Assembly: GCA_013420905.1 (NCBI GenBank)
Contig: JAAXNY010000008.1
Coordinates: 3,100,001-3,164,000 of the forward strand
Source: Collybia mongolica
Taxonomy: Eukaryota > Basidiomycota > Agaricomycetes > Agaricales > Clitocybaceae
Reading direction: 5' to 3'
Length of the DNA: 64,000 nucleotides
Part shown: in pieces, positions 41,031 through 52,109 of the stretch
Numbering within the stretch: position 1 is the stretch's first letter
How the letters are laid out: every line of letters starts with the position of its first letter
The notes under the pieces: generated by a model
What the model saw: only the letters and a program-made list of their open reading frames with translations
Told to the model about the DNA's origin: nothing
Database searches by the model: none
Program-made: the position numbers and the translations under genes

Positions 41031-41900
41031 GTTTGTCGACGCCCAATGCAGACTACTTCACGTGTAAGGCCTCCATATCGTGACAAGTATGGACGCATCA
41101 ATCCGTTGAAGTGGAGTTCTCACTTGATAGGATCAAACACGTGTTCCTTGAGGATTCGACGACCCTCCTTCATGCCAAAAACTTCACCCGCGGGAAACAG
41201 TTAGCCATGGGATCCGCGCTTTCCCTTAGAGTCTCGATATTCGTTCTGAGCGAGGAGTTGTTATCCTTTCGCCTATTGTCGATCTAGAATACGGCCCATT
41301 CAAAGTCACAATCTGCATACTCAAACAATCTGTCTCCCGCCTTCTCTCACTTACCCCACGCTTAAGGGACATGTCAGCACATTTAATGGCCCGAAATGTA
41401 CAAAGCAGGCACCTCTAACATCGCTGTGGAGTTCACCCTTCATGAGTTACTGAAGCTCCGTTGTACTTCAGAAATGGAGGTAGACCGCGCATAGCACGCA
41501 CGCACCTCTAATGGGCCCGGTCCGAAAAGTCAAACGGCACCAGAAGAAATGACAAGGGGCAGAACCTGTCAAATACATAATATGGGACCCAATCGCCTGG
41601 AATTTTTAGCATAGCCCTGTACTAATGGAGTATATGTCGAAAGTGACGACCGTGTATTTTTACCCTTGACTGGTTGAGCCTCGGGCTCGAAGTAATGAAA
41701 AACGAGTGTGGTGTATTTGTATCTCTAGGTATCACCTATAGTCGTACCTCCCAAAGACCACTCTGAATCGGAGCCGTGAGTGAGCTACTTAACTAATACA
41801 TATTATTTACGCGCGGATTTGAAAAGCTGAGACCAGGAGGTGGGCAAGCAATAGGTATCGTTTGACATATTAAAACAAATATTTTACTGATGTCATCCCA
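41031..41900. other. Intergenic, nothing recognised
   Basis: No supported gene, RNA or repeat. Confidence 0.5.
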
Positions 41901-42104
41901 CTATTCGGCTTGCGTCTCTGCATTCTTCTTCTGCTGCCGGACATTGTGTACGGAAAGACGCATATTCTGCTCAGACCATTGCAATTTCCCGTTCGGAGGG
42001 ACGACGATCCGCATGTCATGACAGATTACTGTATCGTGCCTGCCACCTAGATCTGACGCATACGGAATTTGAGGTGTGTTTGTGGGGCGTGACCACCTCT
42101 AGTC
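41901..42104 (-). pseudogene. C-terminal exon of an unknown gene, cut at a hAT-like element
   Basis: On the minus strand an open frame reads SRPTNTPQIPYASDLGG, HDTVICHDMRIVVPPNG and HNVRQQKKNAETQAE and stops at 41901-41903. It runs upstream to the very edge of the hAT-like element at 42105, where a stop follows. Codon-like regularity and base composition match the gene island, not the repeats. The rest of the gene may lie beyond 44,666, where a minus-strand frame reads DFGMKHFLENRCKDHEQGH, but this link is a guess. Family unknown. Confidence 0.35.
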
Positions 42105-42741
42105 TAGTGATGTTCCGGCCCGGCTTGGCCTGAAAGCCGGGGCTTCGGCCTGGCTTATTAGGACAAGGGCCTGCCAGATACTCAAGCCAGGCCGTCGAGG
42201 ACGGCTTAGGCTTGGCTCGGTCTTGGGACGGCTCAGGCTGGGGCTTATTGCACAAAAATAATACTCTAGTCAAACTCTGCGATAACGACATCAGGAATAA
42301 AGGAACATCTACTAAATGAAGGAGAGACTGCTTACTGCAAGGAGATCCAAGAAAGACTCCACTCGTCCCCATTCCTCCTCTGACAGTTGAAGGTCATTGA
42401 GTTTCTGTTGCTTGGTGTGGTCTGTCTCAGCCAAGACCAATGCTGCAATGAACTGGTCAACAATCTGATGTACCATATAGTTGAAATGATATAATTTTGA
42501 AATGGCTTGGGGGAACACTACCTTCTTCAGAGAAGCAGCACATTCAAGCATTACATACGTGGAAGACCACCAAACAGGCATGTTTTAGGCTAACCCTAAG
42601 CTGCAGTCTGAGCCTCCGGCTTGGGCTTTGCTGGAGTGCAAGCTGAGCTTTCAGCCTTCACTGAGCCATCTCAAAGCCCGGCCTGGCTTGGCCCAAGAGA
42701 GCTCAGCTCGACGGCTTTGAGCCAGGCCCGGCACATCACTA
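42105..42741. mobile_element. Non-autonomous or decayed hAT-like element, copy 1
   Basis: It starts TAGTGATGTTCCGGCCC and ends GCCCGGCACATCACTA, giving terminal inverted repeats. Both ends are rich in GGCCCGG/GGCTTGG words. Inside, minus frame 42312-42581 reads WWSSTYVMLECAASLKKV and LQLSEEEWGRVESFLDLL, which matches the RWSSTYVMLE..L and LS..EW..V..L part of fungal hAT transposases. No 8-bp duplication could be confirmed at its borders. Confidence 0.7.
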
Positions 42742-44021
42742 CATATCAGGCACAATGACAGCCAAGAGGTGTCAGATCCTCCAATCCTGGACATCATAGC
42801 CGAGGCCCCCTCCCCCCCCCCCCCCAAATAAGGAAACTGTTGTGGTTTGTGCTGGCAAATGGCAAGATGCCAAAATTTGGGATTTGCCTTCACACTAATG
42901 TTGCGCCCATTCCGTGATTGGATCCTCTGTCTTGCATTGCTGTCATCAAGAGGTGTCAGATGCTCTGATCCTGGACATTGGACCTGAATCCCAATTTGGA
43001 TGACGGTGATGTCTGAAGGACGGCAGGAGGCCGCAAGCCATCAACCAAATCAACCCAGCTAAAACCCAGCTAGTCTCGGCATGAGCTCGGCAACCTGTAG
43101 ATTTGAGTTGTGTCTGCTGCTCAAATATAGACAAAACATCCCGTACTTATACTGGATGGAGACCGTAAGGCACAAAAAATATATGCAGCATAATGGATAC
43201 GGGAAATACAGATGTGACGGCATACACCATAGTACATTTATATGACATGTAGTGTTAGCTCAAAAAACATTGGAGCCATCATTGTGAGAGACAGTAAAAG
43301 GCAAATGCTGCTCAAATTCCAGTATCAGGAAAGGATGTGGGGTAGGATGTGGACACTGCACTGGTGTCATATACTGAGGTCTGCTGCACTGGAATAGAGC
43401 CGTCCCACTCCTTAAGAATGCGATCTAATCCTGAACCGTAGCTAAGAAACAAGCAGATTAAATAGAGGTCTTGTTATGCACTGGCAAGAGCCAATTTACA
43501 CTTCTGATTTTGTTTGTGTTGATTGAGGTTATGTCGATTGAGAGTGCTTATTGTAGCCTTGTCAACCCCATGATCTATGTATTGGTGACATATATCACAA
43601 AGAACTAATCAATGCCCATTGGAGGGGTTGAGCTTTTTGAGTGGTAGGCCAGGAAATAGGTTTGTTGGTACAATGGAAGATACAGAAGTACAAACAGAGG
43701 GTATAGGTTGGAGTACACTATTTACAGTGTCAAAGGGCCATTGTAGGAGTGATATGTCAGGGTGCATGCGTCAAAGAGCTCAGGAAGCAAGTTAAACATG
43801 CTCAATGTTGTTGAGATAATGTCGGGGCCACGTTTCTGATAAAATTTTTGCTTACTCAGTTGAGTTGATGCCATCTGATGCCGACCTTGACGTGCTGTCT
43901 TGCCGTTTGCCAGCACAAACCACAATAGTTTCCTTATTTGGGGGGGGGGGGAGGGGGCCTTGGCTATGATGTCCAGGATCGGAGGATCTGACACCTCTTG
44001 GCTGTCATTGTGCCTGATATG
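42742..44021. repeat. Spacer between two inverted hAT-like copies, with inverted flanks
   Basis: 42742-42872 and 43899-44021 are reverse complements of each other (CAAGAGGTGTCAGATCC and GTTTGTGCTGGCAAA landmarks, C-run against G-run). Together with the hAT-like copies they form a 2.56-kb inverted duplication. Between 42,873 and 43,898 nothing was recognised. Confidence 0.7.
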
Positions 44022-44666
44022 TAGTGATGTACTGGGCCTGACTCAAAGCCATTGAGCCGTCAGGGCCGAGCTCTCTTGGGCCAAGCCAGGCCGGGCTTTG
44101 ACACAGCTCAGTGAAGGCTGAAAGCTTGGCTTGCACTCCAGCAAAGCCCAAGCTGGAGGCTCAGGCCGCAGCTTACCAGAAAAGATTATGCCGATTGTAC
44201 CTGATGTACGGAAAGTTCCTGCTGTACTGTACAACTATACAGTTCAACCAGCCACAAGTATTTAAAATAGATTGTTCGAGGCATTGTTACTTATGGCAGA
44301 TCCACCGGCAAAATGTCAGACAGCGTTAGTGCGCGACCTAAACGCCAAGCAGTTCCATCTGCACATGTCATCAATCCCTTGAATGGTGGAGCCATTGAGG
44401 AGGGCTGGGATGAGCTGATAGAGGATGCTGATGCAGAATCTGTGGTGTTTGGTTGATATGCAGGGTAACAATGATGATGATGTCATTATTGCAGAGTTTG
44501 ACTAGAGTATTATTTTTGTGCAATAAGCCCCGGCCTGAGCCGTCCCAAGACCAAGCTAAGCCTAAGCCATCCTTGATGGCCTGGCTTGAGTATCTGGCAG
44601 GCCCTTGTCCTAATAAGCCAGGCCAAAGCCCCAGCTTTCAGGCCAAGCCGGGCCGGAACATTACTA
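44022..44666. mobile_element. hAT-like element, copy 2, inverted relative to copy 1
   Basis: It starts TAGTGATGTACTGGGCC and ends GGGCCGGAACATTACTA. The terminal 150-180 bp on each side are the reverse complement of copy 1. The interior differs and has no transposase. Confidence 0.7.
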
Positions 44667-46441
44667 CTGATATGTCTATGTCCTTGCTCATGATCTTTGC
44701 ATCTATTTTCCAAAAAATGTTTCATTCCGAAATCTGCCTTAACCTGATCATGGGTGCGAGGAGCCACCCTCAACAAGCGCAGGCTCTAGCACGTGACGGT
44801 TAGCAAATTTTAAAAATTTACCTCGATTCAAACTTGGACGTGCCATGCCAGAATTATTCTAAATCGCCTCTTCAGAAAGAGCTCCGGATCACACTAGATC
44901 CACCCTTATCATCAGATCGTGCGAGTGATCTGGCATTTTATGTCTGAAAAGAGCGGCGCTGATCAGGCTGATTCAGGCGAAATCAAGGCGGCAAACGAGG
45001 CTTTCCCATCTCCCAGAATTTTTCTGACAGACTGCCCTCACAACTTACAAGGCGGTTCAGGGGATCTGCCAAAATACGTGGTCTTCATCCATATGGTTAA
45101 TGATGGGAACGGGGTTACATGCCTTCAGATTTTCTCTCATGAAGTGATCGCTGTTCATTGAACATGTTCTGCAGAGGAAACATTTCAGTAGGGAGTGCGT
45201 CCCTGGTAGTGTTTGGTCCAGCAGGTACCCCATCCACACCGCAGTCAACTCGGTCAGGTATTTAACGACCTTGTGTTTGCAATATGCGTGAGTAGTTCCA
45301 AGGCCTTTACATTGATCAGAATAGAAATATATATATATACATATTAAAGAATGGAAATGGGCCCAAAGATATTGAGTTATTGAGTGAGTGTATTGTTGGA
45401 TTCAACCAACCAACTCTATCCGCGTTTTCTTGGATATTGCAGAGTTAAATGTTAGCCTTTAATGCATGTGCTGTCGACCACGTCTACATCATGAGCAACA
45501 ACCAGATTTAGGCCTTCCTATGCCAGGGATACTGCTCCGAAGGTATTGCCACGTACATCTTCCCCAACTCCCTGTTTAGTATGTTGGCTCTCCATCTTGT
45601 CAACTTTGACGCATCCCGTATGTACCTGAATGACAGTGGTTTTGTTGCTATTACTGCCAGGGGCATAGATTAGGATGGGGAGATGTGTGTTGATGAGTGA
45701 AAGTTATGGAATTGCGAATGGGGTGAGGATCCAAGGATCCGAACCAGCTGGAAGTGGCTGTATGTTGCAGGGTGGAGGCGAGCTACCATCAGTAGTGTTT
45801 GTTATCTCATACGAGACATAATTTACTGCTGCCCCTTTGCACTGATAGTAAGCACACTGGTAGCACACTGGTTCCTAAAGCAGGAAGAGTGAAATGCATC
45901 ACAGGTATGTCAGAATCCTAATAGCTGATTGCTGCCCTGCTACTGCACTCTGGCAGGATTCTGAGTGTGTCACTTGTGTGTGAAAAGCTAGAACCTAGTG
46001 TAAAAGTGATATATCACTAGAATTAGGGTTTGGACAGAAATAAAAAGTTAGTGTGCTGAAACAAATTATATCTGAGCCACCAAAATACCCCAATCCAATA
46101 AGTGGCCACTTCCAGGCCAGAACAAGGAGTTTATGGTGGGTGGCTTCCTGCTTGTTTATGTTTGATTTGTTTGTACCAACCTTTCAGTGAGCATTGGCTT
46201 AGCTTTCTCCTGTAGGAGACATTTGTTTTCTCTTGTTTGATTCAAACTTCCGAGTTCTTCAGATGGGCACACTCATATCCCTGTCACGTGTTGTTTGTAA
46301 TAGCTCCTTTCAGCCGGAATATTGACCAGGGAGACACAGGTTGAGTTAGTAGAGGCAAAGATAGTAGGGAAACAAACCTATCTGGAAGAAGTGTTATGGC
46401 CCATATTTTATGATAAAAATGATCAGCCACCAGTCATCTAT
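44667..46441. other. Repeat-rich spacer with a coding-like remnant
   Basis: From about 45,445 to 45,790 one plus frame has few stops (SNNQI, CQGYCSEGIATYIFPNSLF, LNDSGFVAITARG) but no recognised domain. An (AT)n run lies near 45,330. Nothing else supported. Confidence 0.3.
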
Positions 46442-46526
46442 CACTGTGCACCTGGTGGGGGTGGTTTTTCCACCACTTAATGGATGAAAAGGGTTTTTCC
46501 TAAGTTTAGTGGATGAAATTAAGGGG
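46442..46526. repeat. Family C foldback-type element, left end
   Basis: CACTGTGCACCTGGTGGGGG with TTTAGTGGATGAA. It is the reverse complement of the end at about 53,670-53,754 and matches 55,157-55,240. A hAT is inserted right after it. Confidence 0.75.
46519..46526. repeat. 8-bp target-site duplication of the hAT, left
   Basis: TTAAGGGG directly before the hAT end; repeated at 52110-52117 on the far side of the nested Tc1 element. Confidence 0.9.
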
Positions 46527-49500
46527 TAGAGTTTTCAGGTCCAGTTGACTGAACCAAAAAAAAGACCGAAACCAAGCTGAACTGAACCAAAAAAGACCGG
46601 ACTGGCGGTTATGGTTGAGCCAGTCTTGGCCTTGTACAGTTAGCGGTCTTAGAGGTCCAAGGATTATGTAAAAACCATGGAAAACCGGTTTAGACCGGTC
46701 TCAACCGGTTTTTTTAGAGTCTACCAGTCATTGTCAATCCTTGCTGAACATGCTACTACATATTAGTTCTGAAAGAAACTGGACAGGGAATGTCCTTCAA
46801 CCATTTTGTGTCCCTTGCAAAACAAAACACCAAACAAAGGTTAATGGCAATTGATTCGCTGATTGTGTTTGTCACCACAACAGCCATGCAGCCGAAGTTG
46901 ACTAAAAAAGGAATCCTGGCTACAAAAGGCAAGAAGTCATCTGCACTGAAGCCGCAGGCCAAAAGAAGAGAGGTTCCATCACAGAAAAAAGCGCCAACCC
47001 GAAAGTGAAAGGCCACACGAGATACAACAGATGAAGAATCATCTGATGACAAACCCCCTCAGCCACGCAAGAAACATGCCAAGTCTTCAAGTGATAGTGC
47101 AGTGGAGGAAGTGGTTGATGATGAACCTGAGGCCAATACTGAAGAGGTGTCAGATGAAGGGCAACAGCTATCAAGTGACACTAAGGTACATGCTTACATT
47201 TTTTATCTGAACGCATAGGGTTAACATGGAGTGCTGCAGGGAGATGGACTTGAAGCATGCCACCAGATCTCCATCCCTTCTGAAGTCGAGACTAAAAAGG
47301 AAAAGGTGAGGGACCTTCGGCTCATCTTCTCCGACAGAGTGGTGGTCCACTTCAAGATGAAAAATGGAAGCGTTGAAATGCCAGTGGGCCGGTGGTGTAA
47401 TGTCTGCAAGTAAGTCATCACCAACAGATCATCAGTATCACAGAGGGCAGATGATAACATTGGCAGGGATAATAAGGAATTCACCAACAAAGAGGGGAAG
47501 CGAAAGGCTTTCCACACTGGTGGGAACTCATCCTGTCATCTCCACATCCGTCAGCATTACAATCTCTACAAGGAACGCTGCAAAGCCGAAAAGATTCCAG
47601 AACAACACTGGGCAATCCCACGCACGATCTGGAAGAAGATGGAAGAGGAGCGGAGAGGCAAGAATTCGGGTGATTTGAAGCAAGGAACGCTCGATCTATT
47701 GGTCGCAAAGCCTAAGGGACCAGTTGTGTTCACTCGTGAAAACTTGCTTCATGCGGTTACTCAGTTTGTGGCAGTCAATGACCAGGTGAGACTCACTTTT
47801 GACATTGCTTCAAATCCCACCTCACTCTGTGGCCCTAGTCGCTTGCAGTCGCAAACAAGATAACATTTCGAAACTGCTTGGTTGCTATGAGACCCAAGTC
47901 AACGTCACTTGATCTACCAACAACTCACAACGTGGTACAACACTTACACAATGAGTTTGTATGCTGGTTAGGGAAACTGAAGGCAGATATTGAGGTAATT
48001 GATCAATACTAGTCATCGAATGAGAACACGGCGGTCAGCTCATCAGTAATTTGAAGGCAACTCCTGGGCTAGTTTCCATGACTGCAGATGGCTGGAGCGT
48101 CAGCACAACAAAGGCGGCATTTCTTGGCCTAACGGCACATTGGATCGAGGTTAAGAATGATATGTGGAAGTTGCGCTCAGAGGTTGTTGGGTTCCAAGCA
48201 GTATCAGGTGACCACAGTGGGGTTAACCTTGCACGATACTTTGTGGGAGTTTGTGACCAAATTGGGATCATTGACAGTAAACAATCAAAGGTAAGTCATG
48301 GGGTTCAACGGCCCTGGGTTATTCTTATCTGATGAGTCAATAACAGCTCCTTACAATGACACTCAATAATGCCTCCTGCAATACATCGAAGTGTGAAGCT
48401 ATTGAGGCTATACACAAGCAACGAAAGCTGCTTGAATGGTCCGCTTCTGAGAACCAGCTCCCGTAAGTGCACTGTTATTCGCTCCATTCATTCACTAAAA
48501 GTGAGGGTAGCTGTCTTGGTCATGTTGTTAACCTTGCGAATATCGATGTGATGGACCACATCACAAAAATCGTGGCTGTAGAAACCACCACCGCAATCTG
48601 GGAGTACGACCTGTCCTTGCCCAATAACCACGTGCTGAACAGGTCTTTGGATGTCATCACAGCCACCCAAACACTTGCAATCAAGGTTTGTGTCTGCTTT
48701 ACTACTACCTCCCCCTGATTTCTAACGTTGTTACTGCAGATTCAGTCATCCGGGCAGCGTATCAAGGCCTTTGAAAACCTTCAATCGGAATGCGGCATCC
48801 CTACCTCCCTGACAATTCCCCTCCACAGCAATGTGTGATGGGGTACCGCATATTGCATGCTCAGTGTGGCACACAAACATTGTCAGGTAGAGTGTTCTTT
48901 GCCCGTCAAAATTGCACCATTAACATTGAATGAGCAGCCGATCAATCTCTTCGTCGCCAGTGCTGATCATCAGTATGGGCCTATCACCACCATTTGACAC
49001 GATGGCCGGATTGTGAAACACATCCCTTGGTCAGCTTTTGAATTTGCAGATATTGATTGGGAGAGGGTACAGGAAGCAGCGGAAATCCTAGCAGTGAGTG
49101 CATGCAGCCTATTTTTCAGCAAACATCTGATATTCCTTTCATGCTGGCAGGACTCCAACAAGATTCAGCAATACTTCTCTGCTGAAAAACATCCAATGCT
49201 GTGGCAAGCCCTTCCTGCAATCAAAGAGCTCCAGACCTCATGGGAAGCTAAATGCGATAACATTCGCTTCATAAAATACTGAAATGCAATTAATGATGGG
49301 CTGGCCAAGCTTCAAAAATACTACTCACGTTTCGACGAGAAGCCTGCTTACATCCTTGCACTAGGTAGGTCCCCTCGAACTTCTCAACTCACCATCTGAA
49401 TCCCATACTACAGCCTTGCATCCATATTTCAAGCTTGCTTACATCAAGCTTGCGTGGGGAGGTCCAAAGGAACAAGAAGAGGAATGCAACGCCGGAAATG

Positions 49501-50499
49501 TCTGGGCAAAGAACTGGCAAGACGAAGCACAAAAAATACTCGAGAGTACAGTATATATCCTTTCTTTGATTATCACAACTCACAACTCACTGGACTCGCA
49601 TAGGTGGAGCAATACTGGAAAACCCGTCCGCCTGTGAAAAGTTCAGCTTCAACAGAACCTACCCCACCGTTAACACCAATAGATGATGCTTCGATTCTAT
49701 CAGATTTTGACCATCACTGTCTGATTCTGCTTTCAAGCCAGGAGGAAGATGAAGGGTGGCAGGCAGAGCTGCGCCAATATCTGAAGGACCTGCCTGCCCA
49801 TGTCACAAAGGAGACTGACATTGTGGAATGGTGGCAGGTGTGTTGCCCTAATGTGTGCAATGATACCAATATCTGACAATTTACAGGATAATGGACATTT
49901 GTATCCCACCCTTTGCCACATTGCTATTGACTACCTGGCATGTCAAGCATCCTCGGTCCCATGTGAGCGCCTCTTTTCTGGGGGTGGCGAGATTGCAACA
50001 AAGCGACAGGCTCGATTGGGTGCTGCACAATTTGAAGAACTCCAAGTCATGAAGTTCGCCTAGAGAAATAACATTAGGGACCTTGCAGCTTGGAGCTCGG
50101 CTAACGTGGAGGAAGTTGATGACAACTTCAAGCAGTACCAGGACCTGTTGGCTGCTGATCTCGAGCAAACTGCTTGGGATGCAACACCAGATAAAACTGT
50201 TTCCTGCTTCTAGAATAGTGTTACCGTGGCCATTACTAGATAGATTCCCTATAGACATCCTGTCCTGGCATAGAAAGACCAGTCTGGACCAGTATGAAGG
50301 CCAGTCCAGACTGGTCTCAACCAGTCTTTAAAAAGACTGGTCCAAACTGGTTTGTGGACCATAACTGGACCAATTTAGACCGGTCCTGGGAGGTTTGGTC
50401 TGGTCTCGAGCAAATACTGCCATGGTCTAGACTGGTTGCGGTCTCGGTTGAGGCCAGTTGAGGTCCAAAAACTGGACCAAACTGGACCTGAAAACTCTA
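46527..50499 (+). mobile_element. hAT DNA transposon, 3,973 bp, with 8-bp duplication
   Basis: The left end TAGAGTTTTCAGGTCCAGTT has its reverse complement at the right end (GGACCTGAAAACTCTA). Both subterminal zones are built of GGTC/GACC/CCGGTTT words. An 8-bp duplication (TTAAGGGG) flanks it once the Tc1 insertion at its right terminus is removed. It encodes a multi-exon transposase that is now broken. Confidence 0.92.
46790..50063 (+). pseudogene. hAT transposase (BED finger, catalytic core, dimerisation domain), broken
   Basis: Transposases of this family cut and rejoin the element ends. In order: a basic N-terminus, an acidic linker (EEVVDDEPEANTEEVSDE), a BED-like zinc finger (WCNVCK then CHLHIRQHY), then VSMTADGWSVSTTKAAFLGL (first catalytic Asp), TLNNASCN, GHVVNLAN and ALHPYFKLAYI. 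Last comes the C-terminal dimerisation block DIVEWWQ, YPTLCHIAIDYLACQAS and CERLFSGGGE. Introns such as 47186 to about 47,239 and 47,787 to about 47,838 are readable. Breaks include TGA at 47006, stops near 48,837, 49,000 and 49,280, and N in place of the second catalytic Asp in TLNNAS (normally TLDNAS). Inactive. Confidence 0.88.
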
Positions 50500-50710
50500 C
50501 AGTGGCTCAAAAAACTGCCCCAATGTTTGTACATTTTTGAAAGATCAATATGGTATGAAGTGCTGACATAAGCAGGGGACCTGGGGTAATTATGTAAGAT
50601 ACTATGACATCGTGGCTTTCCAATGGACCCTGGATCATGTGATTTGGATCAAAACCCATTAAGCTATAGGCCAAACAAAATGATTACTCATTGGGGCAGT
50701 TTTTTGACCC
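50500..50710. repeat. Left terminal inverted repeat of the Tc1 element
   Basis: Starts CAGTGGCTCAAAAAACTG; reverse complement of 51897-52107 with few mismatches. Confidence 0.93.
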
Positions 50711-50726
50711 TCTATTAATTTTCTAT

Positions 50727-51746
50727 CTAATACTTTGTATGACCACCTTTTGCCTTTATAACTGCTTGTATCCGCCTGGGCATACTTTCTATCAGGTTTT
50801 GGCATACCTCTGGTGGAATTTCACCCCACTCTTCAGCCAATCTATCCCACAACTCATGTACTCCTTTGGGTGGTGTCGGATATTCTTTAAGACGGCGCTT
50901 GAGATGTTCCCAAAGGTGTTCTATTGGATTCATGTCAGGGGATTGGGCAGGCCAGCCAAGGACTTGAATGTTGTTGTCTTCAAACCACTGTGTGGCCAGT
51001 CCAGATGTGTGTTTGGGGTCATTATCTTGCTGAAAGTAGCGCTCGCCATCCACCATTTCCAACTTCTCAAAACTTTCCTGAACTCCACTCTCCAAAATTT
51101 CACAGTATTGAACCTTGTCCATGTTCCCCTGCACCTCTATGAGCTTTCCCACTCCATTCCACCCCATACAACCCCATACCATGAGGTTTCCTCCTCCTCC
51201 ATGTTTGACAGTAGGTGATGTTGTTCTATCAGATGGTGGTTCTCCCCTTTGTTTCCAGACATAAACCTTTCCATCTGACCCAATCCTATTGATTTTGGTC
51301 TCATCTGTCCATAGAACCCTTTTCCAGTCCTCCACAGTCCAGCTTTCATGATATTTTGCAAACTGGAGACGCCAGATGCGATGGGCTCGTTTGAGAAGAG
51401 GAGCTTTCCTCTTTGTAGCAGCATAAAATTGATTTTCCTTGAGTGCATTTCTGACTGTCTGGGGTGTGACAGGATTGGGGATGATGCCATTGATGAATTG
51501 GGTAGCCTGAACTGCATTATCAAGCTTCCCTGACTTGATTTGACGAATAATTGACTGTTTGTCACGAACAGACAGCTTGGAGGGGCGGCCACCAAGGTTG
51601 TTTTCTTTGTTTCCATCCACATCTTTGCTGATCCTACTGATGGTACCCTTCCCTAGACCAGTTTTCTCCTTGATTTGACGCTGAGAATAGCCCTCATTGA
51701 GGAGAGAAACAACAGTATTGTGCTGAGCAGTAGAAATGGCTTTCAT
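50727..51746 (-). CDS. Tc1/mariner transposase, DD34E, intact
   Basis: The enzyme cuts and reinserts its element at TA sites. A single exon of 339 codons starts at 51746. It has an N-terminal pair of helix-turn-helix domains (EGYSQRQIKEKTGLGKGTIS and a second near SVRDKQSIIRQI) with GGRPSKL between them, a typical linker. The catalytic triad is complete: D in VLWTDETKI, D in YFQQDNDPKH, and E in DMNPIEHLWE, with 34 residues between the last two. HGGGGNLMVWGCMGWNG is the glycine-rich part of the DDE fold. Length is normal for Tc1 (about 340). No stop or frameshift. It could be active, or recently so. Confidence 0.96.
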   Translation of the reverse strand: MKAISTAQHNTVVSLLNEGYSQRQIKEKTGLGKGTISRISKDVDGNKENNLGGRPSKLSVRDKQSIIRQIKSGKLDNAVQATQFINGIIPNPVTPQTVRNALKENQFYAATKRKAPLLKRAHRIWRLQFAKYHESWTVEDWKRVLWTDETKINRIGSDGKVYVWKQRGEPPSDRTTSPTVKHGGGGNLMVWGCMGWNGVGKLIEVQGNMDKVQYCEILESGVQESFEKLEMVDGERYFQQDNDPKHTSGLATQWFEDNNIQVLGWPAQSPDMNPIEHLWEHLKRRLKEYPTPPKGVHELWDRLAEEWGEIPPEVCQNLIESMPRRIQAVIKAKGGHTKY

Positions 51747-51896
51747 GATGGTGGTAAGAGGTCAAGAAGATGATTGAACCAATTCCAACATGTCAAATTG
51801 ATACAAATAAAGTCACATGACATTGTTTATTCTTCCCACAGTCCATAATGTTCTTGCATTGGATCATAAATGCCAGAATAATGGAAAATAAGATAA

Positions 51897-52107
51897 GGGT
51901 CAAAAAACTGCCCCAATAAGTAACCATTTTGTTTGGCTTATAGCTTAATGGATATTGATCCAAATCACATGATCCAGGGTCCATTGGAAAGCCACGATGT
52001 CATAGTATCTTACATAATTACCCCAGGTCCCCTGCTTATGTCAGCACTTCATACCATATTGATCTTTCAAAAATGTACAAACATTGGGGCAGTTTTTTGA
52101 GCCACTG
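51897..52107. repeat. Right terminal inverted repeat of the Tc1 element
   Basis: Ends CAGTTTTTTGAGCCACTG; partner of 50500-50710. Confidence 0.93.
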
Positions 52108-52109
52108 TA

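Larger units (their letters stand above)
50500..52107 (-). mobile_element. Tc1/mariner transposon, 1,608 bp, structurally intact
   Basis: It is flanked by TA on both sides (50498-50499 and 52108-52109). The 211-bp terminal inverted repeats at 50500-50710 and 51897-52107 are nearly identical. Each repeat holds the 17-bp word CAAAAAACTGCCCCAAT at its outer end and an inverted copy at its inner end. A single uninterrupted transposase gene lies between. Confidence 0.95.

Noticed and set aside
44919..45161. 80-codon plus-strand frame (SEKSGADQADSGE...)
   Set aside because: No recognised family, and the neighbourhood is repeat DNA; not enough to call a gene.
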